A DNA stretch of 64,000 bases from Sphingomonas desiccabilis (GCF_004135605.1 NZ_SDPT01000002.1:1054001-1118000); one strand, 5' to 3'; positions 37,195 to 46,792 are shown, counted from the stretch's first letter. The notes: generated from the letters alone by a model not told the origin. Program-made: numbers and translations.

Positions 37195-37267
37195 TTGGCG
37201 GTCCTCGCTGACAGGCGGCGCCGTGCCTGACTGACCTGGCGTTTGCCGGCCCTCTCCCAATCCCCTG

Positions 37268-37363
37268 CCGTGCTCCCGCGAAGGCGGGAGCCCAGGGTTC
37301 CGAAAGCCAGCCGTCGCTGTCCAGCTAAACTCTGGATCCCGCCTTCGCGCGGATACGAGGTGG
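37268..37363. repeat. Inverted doublet of palindromic repeats (copy A)
   Basis: Left unit: CCGT, then stem GCTCCCGC-GAAG-GCGGGAGC (37272-37291), then CCAGGGTTCCGAAAG. Right unit, inverted: a related palindrome around 37333-37356 reading on the minus strand as CGTATCCGCGCGAAGGCGGG then ATCCAG. About 20-40 bases separate the two. The whole block reappears in the opposite orientation at 41951-42054. It lies in the 292-base gap between the exported protein gene and the trpE stop. Confidence 0.7.
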
Positions 37364-37422
37364 GGGAAGGGCACCCGCTTTTCCGGCGTCCTCTGCCGGA
37401 GCGGGCGGGGATCCCGCCCCGT

Positions 37423-38925
37423 CTACTGCCCGAAGCGGGGGATGCTCGCCTGGGCGATCGCCTCGCGCGCGGCCGCGAGCAGCGCGCTCGCCTTGGCCTC
37501 GCACTCGCGCTGCTCATAGTCCGGGTTGCTGTCCGCGACGATGCCGGCACCGGCCTGGACGTGCATGGTGCCGTCCTTGACCACCGCGGTCCGCAGCACG
37601 ATGCACGAGTCCATCGATCCGTCGGGTGAGAAATAACCGACGCCGCCCGCATAGGCGCCGCGCGTTTCCTGCTCCAGCTCGGCGATCACCTGGCAGGCGC
37701 GCACCTTGGGTGCGCCGCTGACCGTGCCCGCCGGGAAACCCGCGAACAGCGCATCCAGCGCGTCGTGATCCGGCGAGAGCCGGCCGACCACGTTCGACAC
37801 GATGTGCATCACATGGCTGTAGAACTCGATGCCGTAGCTGTCGGTCACCCGCACGCTGCCCGCCTCGGCCACCCGGCCGACGTCGTTGCGGCCCAGGTCC
37901 AGCAGCATCAGATGCTCGGCGCGCTCCTTGGGATCGGCGAGCAGGCTCGCGCGGTTCTCCGCGTCCTGCACCGCCGTGCTCCCACGCGGACGGGTACCGG
38001 CGATCGGACGGATCGTGACTTCGCCGTCGCGCACCCGGACCAGGATCTCCGGGCTCGACCCGATCAGCGCAAAGCCCGGCAGGTCGAGGTGGTAGAGGAA
38101 CGGCGACGGGTTGATCCGCCGCAGCGCGCGATAGAGCTCGAACGGCGGCAGCGTGAACGGCGCGGTGAAGCGCTGCGCCAGCACCACCTGAAAAATGTCG
38201 CCGGCGCTGATATATTCCTTCGCGCTTGCGACCATCTCGGCATAGCGGCCGGGCGCCAGCGCGGGGGCGAGGGCGATCTCCTGCGCCTCCTGCCGGGCGG
38301 GCTCCGGAAGTGGCGTGCGGGCGAGCCGTGCGGCCACGTCGTCGATCCGCCCGGCGGCGGCTTCGATCGCCGCACCGGCATCGCTCGCTCCCGGCCACAC
38401 CGGCGCGACCAGGAACAGCGCGTCCGAAAGGCGATCGAACACCATCAGCAGCGTCGGCCGCACGAACACCATGTCGGGCAGGTCGAGCGGATTGGCCGGC
38501 GGCCGGTCGAGCGTCTCGACCAGGCCGATCGTCTCGTAGCCGAAATAGCCGACCAGGCAGGCGAGCGCGCGCGGCAGCACCTCGGGCACGTCCATCCGGC
38601 ACGACGCGACAAGGGTACGCAGCGCTTCCAGCGACGGCTCGGCGCACGGCTCGAACGCCTCGCGGTCGGAAAGCCAGCTGCGGTTGATCGCCGCCTCGGC
38701 GCCGGTCGCGCGGAACACCAGGTCCGGCGCGAGCCCGATCAGGCTGTGGCGCCCGCGCACCGATCCGCCCTCGACCGATTCGAGCAGGAAGTCGCCGCGG
38801 CCGGGTTCGATAAGCTTGAGCGCGGCGGCAACGGGCGTCTCGGTATCCGCCACCAGCCGCTGCCACAGCAGTGCCGGCTTGCCGGCGGCAAGCGCTGCCT
38901 GCGCGCCCTCGCGTCCCTCGATCAC
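37423..38925 (-). CDS. trpE: Anthranilate synthase component I
   Basis: Makes anthranilate from chorismate with TrpG-supplied ammonia. The protein has 500 aa. The tryptophan feedback element LLES with the downstream Arg-x-Ser (RGRHSLIG) is present, so it is probably feedback-inhibited. The chorismate-binding domain shows [53 protein letters not shown] and [17 protein letters not shown]. It follows ppiD by 17 bases on the same strand. No clear Trp-rich leader peptide or attenuator is visible before it. Confidence 0.96.
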   Translation of the reverse strand: MIEGREGAQAALAAGKPALLWQRLVADTETPVAAALKLIEPGRGDFLLESVEGGSVRGRHSLIGLAPDLVFRATGAEAAINRSWLSDREAFEPCAEPSLEALRTLVASCRMDVPEVLPRALACLVGYFGYETIGLVETLDRPPANPLDLPDMVFVRPTLLMVFDRLSDALFLVAPVWPGASDAGAAIEAAAGRIDDVAARLARTPLPEPARQEAQEIALAPALAPGRYAEMVASAKEYISAGDIFQVVLAQRFTAPFTLPPFELYRALRRINPSPFLYHLDLPGFALIGSSPEILVRVRDGEVTIRPIAGTRPRGSTAVQDAENRASLLADPKERAEHLMLLDLGRNDVGRVAEAGSVRVTDSYGIEFYSHVMHIVSNVVGRLSPDHDALDALFAGFPAGTVSGAPKVRACQVIAELEQETRGAYAGGVGYFSPDGSMDSCIVLRTAVVKDGTMHVQAGAGIVADSNPDYEQRECEAKASALLAAAREAIAQASIPRFGQ

Positions 38926-38942
38926 GGCCTCGGTCCCCAGCG

Positions 38943-40886
38943 TCAGTTGGTCGCGCCGCCCTGGCCGGCCAGCGTCGAGCGGACGCGGGCGACGGCGGCG
39001 TCGTTCTTGGTCACGCCCACGTTGCGGCGGACCGCCTCGGCGAACTGCTCGGCATATTCCTGGCCGACGACCTGGCCCAGGCCGCCGCGGGTGGAGGCGA
39101 CGGCGCGCTTGTCCCCGCTCGCGTCGCCGGGCGTGATGCTGTCCAGGTACACGACGAACCAGCCGCCGTTCCCCGGCGCCGCGATCAGCCGGGCCTTCTT
39201 CGGCGCCATGGCGAACATCAGCTCAACCGGCGGCGGCACGTTGCCCTGCTGGGCGGCGAGTTGCGCACGGGTGGCGGTCAGCGGCGTCGGCGCCGGCACC
39301 TTCAGCCCCGACGCGGCCACCGCCTGGGCGAGCGGCGTGCCGCCGTTCACCTTGGCGAGGATCGCCGCCGCGGTCTTGCGGGCCTCCTGCTGCGCGCGCT
39401 CAGCGACGAACGCCTTCTGCACCGTCTCGCGGACCTGCGCGAGCGGGCGGGGGGCCGCCGGCAATACCCGGTCGAGGCCGACCACGGCGAAGCTGCCATC
39501 CTCTTCGATCTGCACGATCTGCGGCGCGTCGCCCTGCTCGGCGCCGAAGCCGGCCTCGATCACGCGAGCCAGCGCCGGGTCGGCCGGGGTGTTCGGCTGG
39601 TCCGGGTTGGTGCCGGCGCTGGTGACGGGGGCGGTGCTCTGCGGGGAGAGCTTGGCCTCGCTCACAACTTCCTCGAAGGTTGCGCCGTCGTTGATCGCGC
39701 CGTCGATGCGCTCCTGCACCGCGTTGATCGCGCCCGCCGCCTTGCTGCGGCTCAGTTCCGCGACCAGCTCGGGGCGGGCCTGCTCCAGCGTCTTGCCGGC
39801 CACCTTGCTGACCTTCTCGACGCGCAGCACGTGCCAGCCGAGCGGCGAGCGGACCGGGCCGACGACGGCGCCTTCGCCTGCCGCAAAGGCGGCGGCGGCG
39901 ATCGCCTGCGATGTCTGTGCGCCGAGCGCCGCCTTGTCGAGGTCGCTGAAGCTTGCCGCCTCCAGCCCGGCCGCGCGGGCGGCGGCATCGATCGCGGTGC
40001 CGCCCTTTACCTTGGCGGCGAGCTGGTTCGCAGCGTTCTGGTCGGCCAGCACCACCTGGCGGACCGTGCGGCGCTCGGTGGCGGCGAAGCGGCTGCCGGC
40101 CGCGCGGTACGCCTGGGCAATTTCCGCCTCGGTCGGCGCCGCCTGCGCGGCGACGCTGTCGGCACGCACCAGGGCATAGCGGATCACGCGCCGCTCCGGC
40201 ACGGTGTAGCGCGCGCGGTTCTTGGCGTAGAAGGCGGTCAGTTCCGCGTCCGTCGGCGGATTGCCCTGCGGCACCGCGGCAGACGGAATCAGCACGATCT
40301 GTCCCGCCCGCTTCTCCAGCATCAGCGAGGCATAGGGCAGCGCGATCTGCTCGGGGAGCTGGGTCGCGCCCACGGTCGGGCTCACCAGCCACTGGGCGAG
40401 CATGTCGCGGCCGATCGCCTCGCGCAGGCCCGCAGGGGTCATGCCGCGCTGCGCGATCGCCCGCTCGAACGTCGCCTGATCGAACTTCCCGTCAAAGCCC
40501 TGAAAGGCGGGGATGCTCGCGATCTGCCCGTCGACCAGCTTGTTGTTCACGGCCATGCCGACCTTGTTCGCGAACTTCTCCAGCGCGATCGAGGTGACGA
40601 GCCGCTCAAGGATGTTCTCCACGCCGCCGGCTGCGATCAGCTGCGGCATGTCGAGATTGGGGTTGCGCTGCCGGGCGCCTTCGAGCTCCTGCTGCACCTG
40701 CTTGGTCACTTCGGTGTCATGCACCTTGTGGCCGCCGACCTTCGCGACCACGTCGCTCGAGGCGCCGCCTGGGCGCAGGCCGCTGATGTCGCCCGCGGCG
40801 AACGCCAGGGCGATCACGACCAGGAACGCGAGCGCGATCCCCTTGCCGAGAGTCGAGTGGAGAAATCGCCTGACGAATGCGAGCAT
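38943..40886 (-). CDS. ppiD: PpiD-type periplasmic peptidyl-prolyl isomerase/chaperone
   Basis: Inner-membrane-anchored folding factor near the Sec translocon, 647 aa. An N-terminal helix (GIALAFLVVIALAFAAGDIS) anchors a SurA_N-like chaperone region (about residues 40-240). One parvulin (rotamase) domain with reduced conservation lies around AFAAGEGAVVGPVRSPLGWHVLRVE, followed by a second SurA-like region. E. coli PpiD is likewise a weak or inactive isomerase, so chaperone activity is the safer claim. It is divergent from tpiA and probably co-transcribed with trpE. Confidence 0.88.
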   Translation of the reverse strand: MLAFVRRFLHSTLGKGIALAFLVVIALAFAAGDISGLRPGGASSDVVAKVGGHKVHDTEVTKQVQQELEGARQRNPNLDMPQLIAAGGVENILERLVTSIALEKFANKVGMAVNNKLVDGQIASIPAFQGFDGKFDQATFERAIAQRGMTPAGLREAIGRDMLAQWLVSPTVGATQLPEQIALPYASLMLEKRAGQIVLIPSAAVPQGNPPTDAELTAFYAKNRARYTVPERRVIRYALVRADSVAAQAAPTEAEIAQAYRAAGSRFAATERRTVRQVVLADQNAANQLAAKVKGGTAIDAAARAAGLEAASFSDLDKAALGAQTSQAIAAAAFAAGEGAVVGPVRSPLGWHVLRVEKVSKVAGKTLEQARPELVAELSRSKAAGAINAVQERIDGAINDGATFEEVVSEAKLSPQSTAPVTSAGTNPDQPNTPADPALARVIEAGFGAEQGDAPQIVQIEEDGSFAVVGLDRVLPAAPRPLAQVRETVQKAFVAERAQQEARKTAAAILAKVNGGTPLAQAVAASGLKVPAPTPLTATRAQLAAQQGNVPPPVELMFAMAPKKARLIAAPGNGGWFVVYLDSITPGDASGDKRAVASTRGGLGQVVGQEYAEQFAEAVRRNVGVTKNDAAVARVRSTLAGQGGATN

Positions 40887-41010
40887 CGAAGAGCTACCGA
40901 TCCTGCCGGAAGAAAAGAACGGGTCGCTTTAGGGCGCACACTGCGCGGCTTCAAGCTTGTGCCGGCAGCAGGGCTTGGTATCGCCATCGCCAGACACAAA
41001 GGAGACGGGC

Positions 41011-41757
41011 GTGACGCGACGCAAGCTGGTGGCCGGCAACTGGAAGATGCACGGGCTGCGTGCCCAGTTGAAGGAGATCGCCGCGATCGAGGCCGCCGCC
41101 GCTGCGCATCCGCACGTCGACGTAGCCCTGTGCGTGCCCACGACGCTGATCGCCGCCGCCGTCGATCATGCGCGAGCCGTGCGGATCGGGGCACAGGACG
41201 TCCATGAGAACGAGCACGGGCCCCACACCGGATGCGTCTCCGCGGCGATGCTGGTCGAGGTGGGGGCCCAGACGGTGATCGTCGGCCATTCGGAACGCCG
41301 CGCCGACCAGAACGAGACCAGCCACGACGCCTGGGCCAAGGCCGCGGCTGCGCGCAAGCAGGGCATGGGGGTGATCCTCTGCGTCGGCGAGACCGAAGCC
41401 GAGCGCAACGCCGGGCGCGCCGAGCGGGTCGTCCAGGCTCAGATCGAGAAGTCCGTGCCGGAGGATGCCGATGGCGACTGGTTCACGCTTTCCTACGAAC
41501 CCCGCTGGGCGATCGGTACCGGCCGCACTCCCACGACCGAGGAGATCGCGTCGATCCACGCAATCGCCCGCGCCAAGCTGCGCATGATGGTGAGCGATGC
41601 CGCCGATCGTATCCGCATCCTGTACGGCGGCTCCGTCACCGGGGACAACGCGGCCAAGATCCTGGCGGTGGAGAATGTCGACGGCGCGCTGGTGGGCGGT
41701 GCCAGCTTAACTGCGGAGAAGTTCGTGCCGATCATCGAGGCCGCCGCCGCGGCCTGA
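41011..41757 (+). CDS. tpiA: Triosephosphate isomerase
   Basis: Interconverts dihydroxyacetone phosphate and glyceraldehyde 3-phosphate. The protein has 248 aa. Catalytic Lys12 (AGNWKMHG), His in VIVGHSERR, Glu in SYEPRWAIGTG, and the phosphate loop ILYGGSVTGDNA with GALVGGASL. The start is GTG at 41011, after AGGAGACGGGC; it places Lys at the standard position 12. Confidence 0.97.
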   Translation: MTRRKLVAGNWKMHGLRAQLKEIAAIEAAAAAHPHVDVALCVPTTLIAAAVDHARAVRIGAQDVHENEHGPHTGCVSAAMLVEVGAQTVIVGHSERRADQNETSHDAWAKAAAARKQGMGVILCVGETEAERNAGRAERVVQAQIEKSVPEDADGDWFTLSYEPRWAIGTGRTPTTEEIASIHAIARAKLRMMVSDAADRIRILYGGSVTGDNAAKILAVENVDGALVGGASLTAEKFVPIIEAAAAA

Positions 41758-41807
41758 GCGGCGCGCGGGGTTGCCGACGTCAGGTCCCGGGCAAACAACC
41801 AGCTAAT

Positions 41808-41883
41808 TCCGCACCCGCACCTCAGCGAAGGCTGGGGTTCAGTGCCAAATACCCCGGCGAGGCCGGGGCCCAGTTGGGATGAC
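41808..41883. repeat. Dispersed palindromic repeats, two adjacent units
   Basis: A degenerate unit (CACCTCAGCGAAGGCTGGGG then TTCAG) is followed by a good one, CCCCGGC-GAG-GCCGGGG (41852-41868) then CCCAGTTGGGATGAC. They lie in the 446-base gap between tpiA and the PEP-CTERM gene, which holds no convincing ORF. Confidence 0.55.
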
Positions 41884-41950
41884 GGCTGAAGAGCGCGCGT
41901 TGGCGAGGCAATGCCGCGCCCTCCGCTAGAGTGCGAGGCACGTACCGCCT

Positions 41951-42054
41951 CCACCTCAGTCCGTATCCTCGCGAAGGCGGGGATCCAGGGCCAAGCAGAG
42001 CAACGACTTACGGTTTCGGGAACCCTGAACTCCCGCCTTCGCGGGAGCACGGTG
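41951..42054. repeat. Inverted doublet of palindromic repeats (copy B)
   Basis: First unit TCCTCGC-GAAG-GCGGGGA then TCCAGG (41966-41988). Second unit inverted, ending CTCCCGC-CTTC-GCGGGAG then CACGG (42030-42052). Read on the minus strand this is the same arrangement as 37268-37363, and 23 bases at one end (CTCCCGCCTTCGCGGGAGCA plus CGG) are identical to the complement of that copy. It ends about 150 bases from the PEP-CTERM stop. Confidence 0.7.
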
Positions 42055-42203
42055 GGATTTGGAGCGAGTGTTTGTCCGACGCGCAAAGAGCGCCAGCAAA
42101 ACGGCAGAGGGCTAACCGGGCCCCGGCATTCACCGTGGTACTGGCTTCCCGTTAAAGCCGACCGGTGCCGATTAGCTTCGGCCGACCCCGGCTCCTCCCA
42201 GAC

Positions 42204-43235
42204 TTACGCCGCAACCCCCCGCCGGCGCCGCAGCAGCAGGGCCACCAGTCCCAGCCCCGCCAGCATCAGCGCCCAGGTGCCGGGCTCGGGCACCGGCTTC
42301 GGGCCGCCGGGATCGGTCGGCGTCGTGGGCGTATAGCCGCCGGTATAGGTGCCCAGGTGGAACTCGCCGTTCTGCACCAGGCTGCCGAACACGGCCGATC
42401 CCTGGATATAGTTGCCGGTGTTCGCGGCCGCGCCGGGGGCCAGCACCGATCCGCCCCAGGCGGTGGTGAGCGACAGGTTCTTAGCGTCGGCGAAGTTCCA
42501 GATGACATGCTCGCCAAGACCCTGGGTGCCGCCCAGGAAATTGTCGTTCAGCATGATGTTCGCGCCGCTGACGTTGACGATTGCGGTGTCGGCGCCGTTC
42601 AGGTTGAACTGGATCTCGCCGATGCGGTTGAGGTCATCGGCCGTCAGGTTGAACACCGCGACACCCTTGGCATCGGGCTTCGCGTTGAAGGTCGCCCGAT
42701 TGTTGGCGAAGGTGACGGTGCTGTTCGCCTCCAGCTTCGTCATGCCCTGCGACAGGTCGGTCATCCCGCTGGTCAGCAGGCTCTTCTGCTGCTGCAGCCC
42801 TTCGAGGAAGCCGGCGTTGGAGGCCAGTCCCGAATTCACCGTGTTCTGGTTGACGTTGGTGTTGGCGATGCTGCCGCCGACCTGCACCGTCTGCGGCGCG
42901 CCGTTCAGGTTGAAGCCGCTGTTCACGTTGCCGCCGACCACGGCGCCCGAACCGTTGTTGAGGTTCTTCGCGCCCCCGGTCACGTCGCCCACGACGATCA
43001 GGCCGGGCGTGTCGTAGGAGGACGGCGGCGGCGTCTTGATCTGGTAGTTGGACGAATTGCCGTCGAGGTTGCCGCCGACGAAGGTCCGCCCCTCCACCTC
43101 GGAACTGGAGGTGAGGTCCCCCAGCACGATCAGGTTCCACTCCTTCAGCGCGTCCACGCCGACCACCGGCGAGGCGGCCGCCGGAAGGGCGAGGGCGGTG
43201 GCCGAAAGGGCGGCGATGAGGAGGCGGGTTTTCAT
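42204..43235 (-). CDS. PEP-CTERM (PEPxxWA type) exported protein, choice-of-anchor A family
   Basis: A 343-aa surface or matrix protein. Signal peptide MKTRLLIAALSATALALPAA (from the ATG at 43235; a GTG two codons upstream is possible). The mature part starts ALKEWNLIVLGDLTSSSEVE and GRTFVGGNLDGNSSNYQI, the hallmark of choice-of-anchor A domains. The C-terminus is a sorting tag: VPEPGTWALMLAGLG, further hydrophobic residues, then RRRRG. Such tags are cut by exosortase and the protein is placed in the envelope with exopolysaccharide. This links it to the exosortase-A-type glycan genes at 11-16 kb; the exosortase itself is not in the window. Confidence 0.92.
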   Translation of the reverse strand: MKTRLLIAALSATALALPAAASPVVGVDALKEWNLIVLGDLTSSSEVEGRTFVGGNLDGNSSNYQIKTPPPSSYDTPGLIVVGDVTGGAKNLNNGSGAVVGGNVNSGFNLNGAPQTVQVGGSIANTNVNQNTVNSGLASNAGFLEGLQQQKSLLTSGMTDLSQGMTKLEANSTVTFANNRATFNAKPDAKGVAVFNLTADDLNRIGEIQFNLNGADTAIVNVSGANIMLNDNFLGGTQGLGEHVIWNFADAKNLSLTTAWGGSVLAPGAAANTGNYIQGSAVFGSLVQNGEFHLGTYTGGYTPTTPTDPGGPKPVPEPGTWALMLAGLGLVALLLRRRRGVAA

Positions 43236-43311
43236 GCCCACCTGCGTAATCGTTTCGCCCGCGCACTACACGTGAAGAATTCGTTAACCCTGTCCCAAAA
43301 TGCGCCGGATG

Positions 43312-44706
43312 TTAGCGGCCGCCATAGCGCTTGCGCAGCAACGCCCAGGCGGCGCGGAGGCCATAGGCGTCTCCACCCTTGGGCCGCCCGGGCTTAGGGG
43401 ATGGCCGCCAGGCGAAGGTGTCGAGATGGGCCCAGGCGATCTCCCCCGGCACGAAGCGGCGCAGGAACAGCGCGGCCGTGATCGCCCCGGCAAAGCCGCC
43501 TTCGGGCGCATTGACCATGTCGGCGACGGTCGACTTCAGCATGTCCTCATACGCGTCCCACAGCGGCAGCCGCCAAAGCGGGTCCCCCTCGGCCGCGCCG
43601 CAGGCGAGCAGGTCCGCCGCCAGCGCCTCGTCATTGGAGAAGGTCGCGGGCAGGTCCGGACCCAGCGCGACGCGCGCGGCACCGGTAAGCGTCGCGAAGT
43701 CGATCATCAGCTCCGGCTGCGATTCGGCAGCGCGGGTGAGCGCGTCGCCCAGGATTAGCCGTCCTTCCGCATCCGTGTTGGTGTTCTCGACCGTGATGCC
43801 TTTGCGAGTGCGGAGCACGTCGCCGGGGCGAAAGGCGTCGCCGGCGATCGCATTCTCGACGGCCGGCACCAGCAGGTGCAGCCGGACCGGCAGCCGCGAT
43901 TCGATCACCAGCGTGGCGAGCGCCAGCGCATGAGCGGCACCGCCCATGTCCTTCTTCATCAACGCCATGCCGCTGCCCGGCTTGATGTTCAGCCCGCCCG
44001 AATCGAAGCATACGCCCTTGCCGACGATCGCGACCCGCGGATGCGCCGGATTGCCCCACTCGATCTCGATCAGCCGCGGCTCGCGACCCTTGCCGGCCGC
44101 CTTTCCTACAGCATGGATCATCGGGTAGCCCCGTTCCAGCTCAGCACCTTTCGTCACCATCAGCGTGGCGCCATGCGCGCTGGCGAGGCTTGCCGCCTGG
44201 GCCTCCAGCTCGGCGGGGCCCAGATCGTTGGCGCCGGTGTCGACCAGGTCGCGGACCAGCAGCGTGGCCGCCGCCTGCCGCACGATGTCGTCGACCCGCG
44301 CCGGATCGCCGGTCAGCAGGATACGAGGGCCTTCGCCCCCCTCGTCCTTGCGATAGCGGGTGAAGCGGTGCTGCGCGACGAGCCAGCCGAATGCCGCCGC
44401 GGCGGGCTCGCCGCCGTCTAGGCGGTAGCTGCCGGCGGGCAGCACCTCGGCCAGCTTGGCCAGGCACCAGGGGGAGAGTTCGCTTGTGTTCGCCACCACG
44501 CCGACCACCGACCACTCCTCGGCAGCCTCGCCGGGAAGAATGGCGTGGGAAAAGCCCGTGGGCTTCAGCCGCTGCGCGGCGATCGCGGCGCGATGGCGGG
44601 GCGGCTGCTGCCCGAGCCACGCGTCGAACCCCTTGGGGTCTACCAGATGGATGGTGCGGGCAGGTTGGCCGCGATCGGCCTGAAGCAGCGAGGAAAGCTC
44701 GGACAT
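43312..44706 (-). CDS. Leucyl aminopeptidase family M17
   Basis: A two-metal cytoplasmic aminopeptidase of 464 aa. The active-site region is intact: VAIVGKGVCFDSGGLNIKPG with the metal-binding Lys and Asp, MKKDMGGAAH, and the family signature NTDAEGRLILGDAL with Asp, Glu and Arg. DFATLTGAARVALGPDLPA follows. The N-terminal domain is short and divergent, nearer to the PepB/PepA-like forms common in sphingomonads than to E. coli PepA. Probably turns over peptides. Divergent from the GMC gene cluster. Confidence 0.92.
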   Translation of the reverse strand: MSELSSLLQADRGQPARTIHLVDPKGFDAWLGQQPPRHRAAIAAQRLKPTGFSHAILPGEAAEEWSVVGVVANTSELSPWCLAKLAEVLPAGSYRLDGGEPAAAAFGWLVAQHRFTRYRKDEGGEGPRILLTGDPARVDDIVRQAAATLLVRDLVDTGANDLGPAELEAQAASLASAHGATLMVTKGAELERGYPMIHAVGKAAGKGREPRLIEIEWGNPAHPRVAIVGKGVCFDSGGLNIKPGSGMALMKKDMGGAAHALALATLVIESRLPVRLHLLVPAVENAIAGDAFRPGDVLRTRKGITVENTNTDAEGRLILGDALTRAAESQPELMIDFATLTGAARVALGPDLPATFSNDEALAADLLACGAAEGDPLWRLPLWDAYEDMLKSTVADMVNAPEGGFAGAITAALFLRRFVPGEIAWAHLDTFAWRPSPKPGRPKGGDAYGLRAAWALLRKRYGGR

Positions 44707-44855
44707 GGAGCTGATCTAGGCTTTGGACCGGCCGAACGGAAGACCTTGCTCCGTTCCGGACACGCTACCCGGCCGCCCGTCTGTTCACGCTTTGGCCGCG
44801 CGGATAGGCAGGCGGCAGTGCCGGCGGGGGGCTGGAGGGGCGAGGGGAGGCTGGT

Positions 44856-46445
44856 CTGTTCGAAGACGCGCGAAAGCTCGGGAATGCGCCACTGGAGGCC
44901 GACCTCTGCATCATTGGAGCGGGCGCCGCTGGCCTAACCTTAGCCTCACCTTTCGCCGGCACGGGGGTGCGCGTGCTGCTGCTGGAGAGCGGTGGCGAGG
45001 GGATCGAGCGGGAGGTGGAGCAACTCAACAGCAATGCAACGGTCAGCGGGCTGCCCTATCCGCTGCAGGCGTCCCGTCTCCGCTACATCGGCGGGACGAC
45101 CAATCACTGGTCGGGGCATTGCTACCGCTTCCTCGACCGGGACTTCGCGGCGCGGCCGGGCATTCCCAACACCGGCTGGCCGATCTCCCTCGCCGACGTC
45201 GCCGGCTATCTGCCGGAGGCGTCGAAGCGGGTGCTGTTCCGGGAGGACACCGTCGACTGGTCGCCGGAGGCCTGGCGTCGGCGCCTTGCGACGCGGGGAT
45301 GGCCGCTCGACCCGCAGCTGTTCGAAACTCGGCTCACGTTCGTCGCGCCCGTCAATCCCCGGACCGGCAATCGCACCTTCGCTCGCTATGCGCCTCCCAT
45401 TGCCCAGGCGCCGAATATCCGCTTCCTCCACCACGCCAACGTGACCGAGCTGGTCGGCTCGCCGGATGGCACCAGGATCGAGGAGGCGACCGTTCGCACG
45501 CTGGCCGGCAGCGAGGTGAAGGTGCGCGCCCGCGTGTTCGTTCTGGCCACGGGCGGGGTGGAGAATGCCCGAGTGCTGCTCGCCTCGCGACGGCCGTTCC
45601 CGGCTGGCCTCGGCAACGGCCACGACCAGGTCGGGCGCTACTTCACCGACCATGTCGTGATCTACCAGGACTTCGCACGCAATCCGGCCGTGCCCATGGA
45701 CCGGCTGATGGCGTTCCAGGACTATCCGGGCGATACCCACACGGTGAGCCACTTCCTGCTCACGGATGCCGCGCTGAGGCGGAAGCAGATCGACGACGTA
45801 TTCCTGCGGGTGACGCCCGTCTACGAGCAGCCCACCCCTGGCGGTGCCGCTGCCAAGCGGCTCCAGGACCGGATCGCCGCGGGAGAGGGCGGCAGCATCC
45901 GCGGCGAAGATCTGTCGACCGCGCTCGCCCATCCGATCGACACCGCGGGCTGGGCGGTCGATCGCGGCTATTGCCGGGCGGAGCCGACCCGCTACCGCGT
46001 CGCCGCTCGGCTGGAGCCGCGTCCGATCCCCGATAGCCGCGTGACCCTCACCGATGCGGTGGATGCAGTGGGTATGCCGATCCTCAATCTTCACTGGGCG
46101 CTGGCGGAGGAGGGCAAGCGCTCGCTCCACCGCAGCCTGGCGCTGTTCGCGGAGGAGACGGGCCGGCGGGGGCTCGGCCGGCTGCGCCTGCGCTACGATC
46201 CCGAAGCGTCCTGGCCCGACTTCCCCGAACTCGACATCGGCTATCACCACACCGGGACGACCCGCATGAGCGACGATCCGCGCCAGGGGGTGGTCGACCG
46301 CGACTGCCGGGTGCACGGGGTCGGCAACCTGTATGTCGCCGGAAGTTCGGTGTTCCCTACCGCGGGCAGCGGATCGCCCACGATGATGCTGACCGCCCTC
46401 GCCTTGCGGCTTTCCGATCATCTGAAGCAGGAGCATTTCGCATGA
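44856..46445 (+). CDS. GMC-family FAD-dependent oxidoreductase (apparent CTG start)
   Basis: A flavoprotein dehydrogenase of 529 aa. The dinucleotide-binding motif DLCIIGAGAAGLTLA lies near the N-terminus and the GMC C-terminal block is intact (GYHHTGTTRMSDDPRQGVVD; LYVAGSSVFPTAGSGSPTMM). No ATG, GTG or TTG precedes the FAD motif: the frame opens after a TAG at 44805, and the first standard start (GTG 44967) would delete the motif. CTG at 44856 sits 5 bases after GGGGAGG and gives xFEDARKLGNAPLEAD, matching the usual '(M)FEDAR-L' beginning of this group. It is followed by a Tat-signal small subunit and a cytochrome c with ATGA overlaps, suggesting a periplasmic sugar or alcohol dehydrogenase complex. 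Confidence 0.85.
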   Translation: MFEDARKLGNAPLEADLCIIGAGAAGLTLASPFAGTGVRVLLLESGGEGIEREVEQLNSNATVSGLPYPLQASRLRYIGGTTNHWSGHCYRFLDRDFAARPGIPNTGWPISLADVAGYLPEASKRVLFREDTVDWSPEAWRRRLATRGWPLDPQLFETRLTFVAPVNPRTGNRTFARYAPPIAQAPNIRFLHHANVTELVGSPDGTRIEEATVRTLAGSEVKVRARVFVLATGGVENARVLLASRRPFPAGLGNGHDQVGRYFTDHVVIYQDFARNPAVPMDRLMAFQDYPGDTHTVSHFLLTDAALRRKQIDDVFLRVTPVYEQPTPGGAAAKRLQDRIAAGEGGSIRGEDLSTALAHPIDTAGWAVDRGYCRAEPTRYRVAARLEPRPIPDSRVTLTDAVDAVGMPILNLHWALAEEGKRSLHRSLALFAEETGRRGLGRLRLRYDPEASWPDFPELDIGYHHTGTTRMSDDPRQGVVDRDCRVHGVGNLYVAGSSVFPTAGSGSPTMMLTALALRLSDHLKQEHFA

Positions 46446-46792
46446 AGCTTTCGCGCCGCGGCTTCGCCGCCGGGGCCGGTGCGCTGCTGGCCGGCGGCGC
46501 AGCATTGGCTTTGCCACCGGTCCGCCGCACTTTGTGCGGCTCGCCCGAACAACGCTACCGCGAGGATGCGATGGCGAGCCTTGGCCGCGCCTGCGTTCGC
46601 TGTGATCCTGCGCTCTCCCGCGACGCCGTGCGTGCCGATTGGCACGCGCTCGGCAGGCCCGACGGCGAACGACTGGCGGCCCTGGTGGCGGCGGACTTCG
46701 CAGGTGGCCGTATCCGGCAGATCGACGGCTGGCTGCTCGCCTCGACCGAGGTGCTCGCCTTCGCCGCTGCGTATCACGGCGTCGCGGCATGA
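46442..46792 (+). CDS. Tat-exported small subunit of GMC dehydrogenase
   Basis: A 116-aa protein whose N-terminus has a twin-arginine signal (KLSRRGFAAGAGALLAGGAA). By analogy with gluconate 2-dehydrogenase gamma-type subunits, it could carry the signal-less FAD subunit through the Tat system. It is shorter than the usual gamma subunits (about 180-250 aa). Two cysteines (ACVRCD) lie close together. ATG overlaps the stop of the GMC gene (ATGA), and its own stop overlaps the next start. Confidence 0.7.
   Translation: MKLSRRGFAAGAGALLAGGAALALPPVRRTLCGSPEQRYREDAMASLGRACVRCDPALSRDAVRADWHALGRPDGERLAALVAADFAGGRIRQIDGWLLASTEVLAFAAAYHGVAA

Noticed and set aside
37161..37363. CRISPR array
   Set aside because: The repeats are palindromic, of mixed orientation and irregular spacing, with no unique spacers of constant length and no cas genes.
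44967..46445. GTG at 44967 as start of the GMC gene
   Set aside because: It would remove the GxGxxG FAD-binding motif encoded immediately upstream in the same frame.
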